64,000 bases of DNA, from assembly GCA_944989445.1 (NCBI GenBank), contig CALYLW010000316.1:620001-684000 (forward strand), read 5' to 3'. Positions 58,201 to 64,000 of the stretch are shown piece after piece. The DNA is from Ampullaceana balthica. Taxonomy: Eukaryota > Mollusca > Gastropoda > Lymnaeidae. How positions within the stretch are numbered: position 1 is the stretch's first letter; the number at the start of each line of letters is the position of its first letter. The position numbers and the translations under genes were made by a program. Below the pieces are notes generated by a model. The model was not told the origin of the DNA. It saw nothing but the letters and a program-made list of their open reading frames with translations, and did no database searches.

Positions 58201-61200
58201 TTTAAGTGCATCCTTGTAGCGCTTTCGTGGACCTCTGCGTGCTCTATGCCCTTCTGTAAGCTCACCATAGCCCAGCGTAGTTGAGGTGTATGGGGTGTCC
58301 ATGGGAGGGGTAGCACCTCTGGTTGGGGAGCAGTCGTACTCCTCCTGGGGTATTTCGCCACCTTTGGTCCCCACCTGGCACTCAACTCTCACCTGACACT
58401 ACTTAGGGAAACAAAGGCGGCTGGGCATAGTGCCACATAATCCCCTTATAGTCATGGCCTGTGAATGCTGCGTCACTTGCCAACGTAGGACGCAAGAATT
58501 GAATGGGCGTTTGTAATGTTCATGTTTAAAAATTAAATATTTTTGCCTGGGAACAGATTGTCATTTTTTAATTGATATCAATGTTTCTGATTACGATCCG
58601 AGTTCTGGTATTAAGTTTGTAACCCAAAGTAACCCTGTATATTTAATATATACATATAATATAATTGTATATTGTATATATAAATTAAATGTTTAAAATA
58701 AAATTCAGGTAAAATTAAAACTTAGTTTCATGGATATTTAACCTAAATCTAATAACTCTGAAAGAATATAAAGAATTTTTAACATCCATCTCGTTACCTC
58801 AGTTCAAATACACATTTTTTATATTTTTTTCAAAATAGAAATGCGCCAGTCCTCTCATTTCATTTTGGGCTTTGAATGGCAATGAGTCAGTAACTATGAC
58901 AGGTTTTAGGTGAGAGGTTAAGGGGAATTTCAATGAGCCACCCCACACCCAAATTATATTTTTTTTTGTGCATGCATAAGTTGAATTTAACCTTTTCTCA
59001 TAAGTGTTAAAGAAGAGCTATTTTTTAAAAAAACATATATGCCTTTGGGTATGCATTAATCTGCATTTTCCTACTGTACTGTTACCTAAAATAAACTTCA
59101 CAGTCAGATGATGATTTATAAGGAGACATTCTGGAGGTCATCATTTGTTTAATTTTACAAATATTTTACTTCATTATGAAAAGTATCCTCAAGTTATAAT
59201 TACTAACATATTGTATATTTAATTAAGCCATACTTAAAATTGCTCATTTTAGCAAAAGATATCTTTCATAGCCTGAGTGGATCTAATATTTGTCTGTAGA
59301 AATCAATTTTAAATTATAAGTATGACTCAAATGTAATAGGCAAAGCTTAATATGTATAATTTGTTACTATAAAAGATCTTTTAATTTAGAAAGAATGCTT
59401 TCTCGGACTTAAATATTAATATTACATTTCTTTTGACATTTCTTTTTTGTTGTTTTAAAAATATTAAAAAAAACAATATACAGGTTCAGGTACTTATATC
59501 CTCTTGACATTTTTGAGTTTGACCCAGAACAAAACTATTCACACAAGGCAAAAGGTGAACAGTGGCATGGTTATTGCTTGGGCTTCAAGGTATGTTTTAA
59601 GCAATCTTGCCTTTAACTCTAAAGATTTGTAGTTGTTTGCGAAATAAAAATTGCATGCTCAAAGTTGTACAGCATTCAATATTTTTGTGCAAAATTTTAA
59701 ATCTCAAAAACACAAATATGCATTTATAATTTCAGTGAAAAAAACATGTATAAAATTGCGTAGAGGGATATTATTTTAAATCTAAATAAGCAACTAAGAG
59801 TCCACACATTCACTTTAAATTTTGCTAGTACATGTACTTTTCTGGAGGTACTCTGGTATGTCTTTCAATTAGAGCCATTTATACATGGTCAAAATTTTTC
59901 TGATGTCCATCATTCTCATCTGATTTAATCCCCAAAAGCATGTCTGAATTTAATTATACCTGCCTATACTTATTTTGAAATTTTACTTTTATAACTTTAT
60001 AGCATTGTTTATGCTGAATCTGTATTCACAAGAATGTAGTACAAATATTCAACTCAATGGTAATGTGGCCTAATGGTTCAATATTAGCAACAACCATGTC
60101 ATGGAAAGTCTGCATTTATCCTCATTTCATTTTTTTTGACATCTCTAATATTTCCGGTTGCATCAACTCACTTTCATGGAAATGAGAGTGAAGGTGCTAA
60201 TACAAAAGGAGCACAGTGGTCAAGCAGCCAGCCCACTTGGCTGGCGTAAAAAGGGTCATGGGTTCAAATCTCTTTACCTGGGCCAAGGGTGTCCCTGAGT
60301 CCACCCAGCTCCGAATGGTACCTGGCACTTGTTTGGGAAACAAAGACGGCTGGGAATAGCGTGGAATAGCGTGATCCCTCATAGCCATAGCCTGCGAACA
60401 CTGCGACACTTACCAAAATGTTCTTATCAGAACGTAGGACCCAATAATCTTCTGTATAGAAGGAGTGTCTGTAATAGATAAGACAAGACATTCAAGGCAT
60501 GTTAGAAATTCTTTCTTTGTAACAGCTTACATAAGTTAGCTTATTTCCCAATACCCAACAAATTCATCAAAGACAGTCAAAGTGCAGTTCTTAAATGCAG
60601 GTCCTTTAAATAATACTTATTGATTATTGAATACTTATTGATTGTATCATTACACAGGGTTTGTAGTGCGCGTGAGAGAACATTGATAAATATTATTTTC
60701 AGTGCAAATCTATTTGCTAACAGTGTCAGCCACGGAAATTGTAAATAAAGTTTAACATGTTGACACCATGTTTAAAAAGTTTGTTCATCACTTGACTTTG
60801 AGGAATATGGTCAATGCATTTGAACTTTATGATTTCCATCATTTTTGAAACAGAAGAGAAATAACAAGTGAGACTTTAAAAAAAAATTTGTCAGTCAAAA
60901 TGTTCAGCATCAGTTTATACTAATTTTGTATTTCCTTCAAGAACTTATATGCTGCTATTCCTTTGAACAAAAATCAAAATTTGGTCTGCCCTTTCCACTT
61001 TTATTTGTTTGTTAATACGGTTTCTCAGCATTTACAGAAATCCAACATTGTAGCCTTGGTAATAAAATGATCCTAAAATCAGGCACAACCTTATGACCAA
61101 TGTTCCCTCTGAGGTTCGTTGGTCCGTGCAAAGTATAAAGACTCTTGTGCAAAGTATAAAAACTTGTGTGTTAAGTTACAAAGCATCCATTTTTTAGGAA

Positions 61201-61804
61201 ATATTTTACCAAATTTGCTGCGCGCTAATTCTAAACTGCTGCGTGGCGGTGATCAGATATCCCCGCAGCCGCGCAGCCTAAAGGGAACATTGCGTATGAA
61301 ATAATAAATTTTACCCCACAAAAAAGTTTCTTCTTTTTTAGAAGTGATACTCTAAAATTATGTGATGAAGGAAATGTAGCTTAACAGGGACCACTGGTTT
61401 AGAGCCCTGTGCTAGATTGTGTTTAACAAATTTGTTAAAATCTATAATTTAGGCTTGGGACTGGAGTTCTATCAAAAGGAATATTAACTGTTTGCTAAAT
61501 TTTTGTTTTTTAAGAGATCAAATTAAGTTTTTCTTGTAAATCATGTTTTTAAAAAAGAATGTCTCGTTTCAGTTTAAATAATTTAACTGCAAAAACAACA
61601 GATTTCAGAAGAAAAAGACTTTTTTGGCTTCCACAAATCACTGTTACTTTTAAAATTAAGATAGCTGATATTATTTTCTGTCAATCTTTATTTTAAGATT
61701 GGGATTTTACCTGTTTACAAGAATTCTTAAAGATGGAAGTGATAAAAGATTCAATGCAGTTAAAACAAAGCCTGGAGTGTTTTGGATCTACTGGACATTA
61801 CAAG
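55296..61804 (+). CDS. DUF1295 family membrane protein (steroid 5-alpha-reductase fold), 3' incomplete
   Basis: Three exons: 55296-55428 (ATG start), 59484-59589 and 61698-61804, with matching phases; 115 complete codons are visible. The protein starts MVLNSIFTAM and has FGIQWACWAVAASLKTEKFYD, a family-typical block, then SGTYILLTFLSL (hydrophobic, probably transmembrane), WASRLGFYLFTRILKDGSDKRF, matching the DUF1295 signature of LGL-F-RIL-DG-D-RF, and KPGVFWIYWTLQ. Family members are multi-pass proteins related to steroid reductases, with an NADPH-binding C-terminal part. That part must lie beyond 61804; no further exon was recognised before 64000. The GTG at 55272 is in frame upstream, but ATG 55296 is preferred. 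Substrate unknown. Confidence 0.85.
55501..55975 (+). mobile_element. LINE 3' end fragment with GAT tail, heavily decayed
   Basis: In shifting frames the plus strand encodes YGCKTWTLMAA-ESKLQAFEN, a TILEGTIEGGRRRG-like stretch (GEGTMKGGRRRGRQRKSWLD type) and W-R-SLSVD. This is the C-terminal part of an RTE/Nimb-type ORF2. The fragment ends in GATGATGATGATGA at 55960. Stops and small indels are frequent. It lies in the first intron of the DUF1295 gene. Confidence 0.65.
56557..57108 (+). mobile_element. Possible LINE 5' region with a 50-bp tandem duplication
   Basis: GC-rich sequence without a frame. It resembles the 5' non-coding part of molluscan LINEs by general character, and lies just before an endonuclease fragment (57392-57545), with a SINE between. 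A 50-bp unit (CTTTTTCTTTTTTGTATTTC then TTGGTGCAGGGC..) is duplicated exactly at 56622-56671 and 56672-56720. Low certainty. Confidence 0.35.
57109..57391 (-). mobile_element. tRNA-derived SINE of a second family, minus strand
   Basis: Read on the minus strand from 57391: box A-like GGTGGTCAAGATAGTGCGCTG, box B-like GGGTTCGATTCCC 40-odd bases on, then GCAAGCTCCCCGGGCTGCC and a body with GGTAGATGAGGCTCGTTAAC and GAAGGAAACTCTGAAAC. Its body differs from the SINEs at 13045, 57750 and 60205. It is placed between two LINE-derived stretches. The 3' boundary near 57109 is estimated. Confidence 0.65.
57392..57545 (+). pseudogene. LINE endonuclease domain fragment
   Basis: The plus strand encodes KINIACLQETRLPDSGSLKE and NFFWQGRPTGEPRQHG, the LQETR motif of AP-type endonuclease with its active-site Glu, as in RTE/Nimb and related LINEs. 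Only this piece remains. Confidence 0.75.
57750..58525 (+). mobile_element. tRNA-derived SINE, copy 2, split by a LINE insertion
   Basis: Left part (57750-57871): box A-like ATGGTCGAGCGGCATGTGTG, box B-like GGGTTCAAATG, then CTCCAAATGGGTACC. Right part (58391-58525): GGAAACAAAGGCGGCTGGGC, GCCTGTGAATGCTGCGTCAC, and a diverged LINE-type tail ACGTAGGACGCAAGAA. Between them lies the LINE 57872-58390, flanked by ACCTGACACT on both sides. Same family as 13045-13320 and 60205-60490. Confidence 0.85.
57872..58390 (-). mobile_element. LINE fragment inserted in a SINE, with 10-bp target duplication
   Basis: The flanks ACCTGACACT (57862-57871 and 58391-58400) are exact. The minus strand (58392 to 57967) encodes LGYGELTEGHRARR, GPRKRYKDALKTALKAFD, WEAAASNRAHWRSM and SCLTCGRQFCARIG, the C-terminal end of an RTE/Nimb-type ORF2 with its terminal CxxCGR-C zinc motif. 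The 3' end shows GACGGACGAACAACAAC. It is 5'-truncated, but its frame here is open. Confidence 0.88.
58526..59483. other. DUF1295 gene intron, nothing recognised
   Basis: AT-rich intron. A TATA-rich microsatellite-like stretch (58640-58690) is the only structure seen. Confidence 0.5.
60205..60490 (+). mobile_element. tRNA-derived SINE with LINE-related 3' tail, copy 3
   Basis: Box A-like CAGTGGTCAAGCAGCCAGCC, box B-like GGGTTCAAATCTC, then GTCCCTGAGTCCACCCAGC, TTTGGGAAACAAAGACGGC, GCCTGCGAACACTGCGAC, and the tail AACGTAGGACCCAATAATC, CTTCTGTATAGAAGGAGTG, TAATAGATAAGACAAGACA. The tail matches the CR1-like LINE almost base for base over about 50 bp. In the second intron of the DUF1295 gene. 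Confidence 0.88.
60491..61097. other. DUF1295 gene intron, nothing recognised
   Basis: AT-rich intron sequence without frame, inverted repeat or RNA-like structure noticed. Confidence 0.5.
61098..61292. mobile_element. 195-bp hAT-type MITE (CAATGTTC family), copy 2
   Basis: Ends CAATGTTCCCTC and AAAGGGAACATTG. Flanks CTTATGAC (61090-61097) and CGTATGAA (61293-61300) match at 6 of 8. It contains GTGCAAAGTATAAA twice near the left end and CCGCGCAGCC near the right, and is the reverse orientation relative to 8591-8758. Confidence 0.7.
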
Positions 61805-61844
61805 GTACATAATTATCATTGGCTTATAAGTTTTAAAATAATAA

Positions 61845-61965
61845 GGGGCCATCCATAAAGTACGTCACGCTCCAAGGGGGGGGGCAGGGGTTTTAAGAAA
61901 GTGTGACAGTTTGTGACAGGGGGGAAGGGGGGTGGGGGTCCAGCCATGTGTGATGTCACAAATTT
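61845..61965. mobile_element. Truncated relative of the PIF/Harbinger-like MITE
   Basis: After TAA, the sequence reads GGGGCCATCCATAAAGTACG, TCACGC, a G-run and GTGTGACAGTTTGTGACAGG. It resembles the left half of copies A-D but with the GTACGTCA variant. The right end is not seen. Confidence 0.6.
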
Positions 61966-62323
61966 ATTTTTTTTAATTTATTTTTTTTCTACTTTAAATT
62001 TATTTTATTAATTTTTTTAGTAGAATTTAAATAGCTTTAAAATAATGTTAAAAAATTTTGTGAAACATTTTAATAAGTTTTATGTCAAAATAGCATAAAA
62101 TGCGTATATCATCTCCTGAATGTGTTGTTCATAAATCTGAATTGGATGCAGCAGGACTGATATCGAAGGATCAGGAATGGTTTACAATCAGGTTCGCACC
62201 AGCCAATATTTCACTCAAATTTTTAAATATCAGGACATAAAATGTTGCGACAAAGTAGCTCATAGTTCAACGTTTTACCTTCGAGATTATTTCCTCCTCT
62301 AATCACAATTAACCAAACAACTA
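61966..62323. other. Intron or 3' sequence without recognised feature
   Basis: T-rich, then ordinary AT-rich sequence. No continuing DUF1295 exon was recognised. Confidence 0.4.
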
Positions 62324-62551
62324 ATGGACTTAGAGCTTCAGAAAGAGCAGATGCAGATTCTCATAAGTTTCCTTCCTTGTTTATGGCACAAACTCTCAGA
62401 TTTGATGACATTATGCCGAGATCAACAGGAGTTTTCAAAGTACATGTACAACCATTGTCGATCTTTGCAGACCAGCTTACTTGATCTAATTTGCAAAGTA
62501 TGTCACTTATATTTTGCCTCACAAACAATTTTGAAGAAACATGCAGGATAA
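62324..62551 (+). pseudogene. Possible decayed coding fragment with a C2H2-like motif
   Basis: The frame MDLELQKEQMQ onward contains CRDQ and then CKVCHLYFASQTILKKH, which fits half of a C2H2 zinc finger (C-x2-C and H at the expected distance). The surrounding sequence to about 62830 is less AT-rich than its neighbours and has broken frames (for example RIASRRQREPMAVIARR). It may be a mobile-element or retrocopy remnant; I cannot assign it. Confidence 0.3.
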
Positions 62552-62829
62552 CACAGAGCTTGGGCTCAGGATAATGTGCACACCCAAACTGTTCAAGAAT
62601 CAACTCAGATGAAATGCATCCGTCCTTTGAGGATTGCTTCTAGAAGGCAAAGAGAACCCATGGCAGTTATTGCCAGAAGATAAAATGCACATACAGAGGC
62701 TGTTGAGTGGCTAGATGAGGATGAGTTGATCTGTCTGCAATTATCCTTCCAGGAAACGATGATGGTGAAAGATTGATGCCAGTCGTAACTTTGGATGAAC
62801 ACTTCACTTCACCTTGGTAAGATGATGTC

Positions 62830-64000
62830 CAGTGAATTAAAGAGAGATTAAAGAGAAAATTGTTTTTAAAAGGCCTCAAAAGCTTCTGAGATGTTCTTGC
62901 TGGTACTGGTGGCGTTCACTGATGAACATATTGGCCAACTGTGATCAATCGGCTCCACTAAATTATCTGGTGCCAATAAATTCATAACTGATAAATACCT
63001 TGTGTAATTTTTAAAGTTATAATAGTAATAAATTAGAAGGTACAGGAAATTGATAATATTTTATAACTAATTACAACGATAGATCTAATGAAAGTAAGGG
63101 TAAAAAAAATTATCTTTTGAATAAATTGTGTGCTTGTCATTACTAACTAACCTCTCATAGTCACCACAGTCTAACCGAACTGGGAATATTAATTTTGAAT
63201 TGATGTATGATGGCACCAAAAGCTAATTGAAATGTTTAATTTGATGCACTGTTTTAAATTTAAAAAAAATTAAAGTAAGCATCTTATGTTATTAAAAAAG
63301 GGATGTCAATGTCACTATTTCTAACTATTCCAAAGTTAGTTCCTTCTATTCCACTTCTTGTAACATGTACTTTTTAGTAACATTGTTTCAACCATGCTCA
63401 TTAATAGGATTAAATACACATCTGCAAATTCACTTCATCACCACTCCCTTTTCTCCAATCCTTTATTCAACTTAACGACCCATGTGTGATGTGTCTATCT
63501 GCCTGGAATCCTGTGAGCTCTTTTGCGCATTTATGATAATAGATACGAAAAAAATGAATTTAATCATTTCATTTTTTTTCAACAATAATAATTTGAAGTT
63601 GGTTGAAGTCCAAGGAAAAACATTTTATTTTTTTTAAAGTTTCATTTTTTAATAAGTTATATTAAAGTTTTGGCCATAAGATTTATAGAGTAAAATCAAC
63701 TCTTTAATAGAGAGTTGAAATCATAATTTTAAGAGATAATAAATTCATTACATATTATTTATCTATAAATTTTTTCCAAAATTATTTTGAGCTGAGTTGG
63801 CAGCAATCGATTTAAATTGTAGTTACAAAATACCAAGATAAGTGTGTGCCTTTGAAAAAAAATTCCTTCATTTTTTGTAGCTCAAATTTAAAAAATGAAG
63901 TACATTATTCGCTTCTATCATCAAATTAATGATTTAGCTTAATACTAACTACACAACTCTTCTAAGATGTACTAATATTTATTCAACTCAGCCAATTAAT
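62830..64000. other. AT-rich sequence to the window end, nothing recognised
   Basis: No exon for the DUF1295 protein and no element boundaries were recognised in this last stretch. Confidence 0.4.

Overview
The window looks like a piece of an animal nuclear genome. It is AT-rich, its genes are split into many short exons with GT-AG introns of 0.1 to 7.6 kb, and the DNA between exons is packed with eukaryotic transposons. The gene set (a SENP1-type SUMO protease, a probable M1AP-like protein, a DUF1295 reductase-like protein) and the mixture of CR1-like LINEs, tRNA-derived SINEs, hAT and Ginger-like elements suggest an invertebrate, most likely a mollusc and perhaps a gastropod. The taxon is an inference; no rRNA, mitochondrial or other diagnostic marker is present.

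Layout. (1) 1-15264, plus: the 3' part of a gene for a long coiled-coil protein; 17 exons join in frame to a stop at 15264, and the 5' end lies outside the window. (2) About 15.3-34 kb: no host gene recognised. This is a mobile-element block: LINE fragments, hAT miniature elements, PIF/Harbinger-like MITEs, a mariner-like MITE, an integrase (Ginger-like) transposon flanked by CCGG, and a 3.85 kb hAT with a nested CR1-like LINE. The hAT and the Ginger-like element sit inside a degenerate dispersed/tandem repeat. (3) 34075-38586, plus: 11 in-frame exons of a probable meiosis-1-arrest-protein (M1AP) homologue, start exon not found. (4) 41003-55042, minus: a complete SENP1-like SUMO protease, 19 exons, 668 codons plus stop, with the His-Asp-Cys triad intact. 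(5) 55296 to at least 61804, plus: the first three exons of a DUF1295 (steroid 5-alpha-reductase-fold) membrane protein; the gene runs off the right edge.

Gene relationships. The M1AP-like gene and the SENP1 gene are tail to tail, about 2.4 kb between stop codons. The SENP1 and DUF1295 genes are head to head, with only 253 bp between start codons, so that interval is probably a divergent promoter. Nothing suggests a shared pathway; SUMO removal (SENP1) and meiosis (M1AP) are separate functions.

Mobile elements. Boundaries were set mostly by terminal inverted repeats plus target-site duplications readable in the sequence. The LINE and the SINEs share the same 3' tail, which fits SINE mobilisation by this LINE. 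The two larger LINE copies are nearly identical, so the family was active recently. Two related full-length hAT elements carry the same MITE at the same internal position, which gives an order of insertion.
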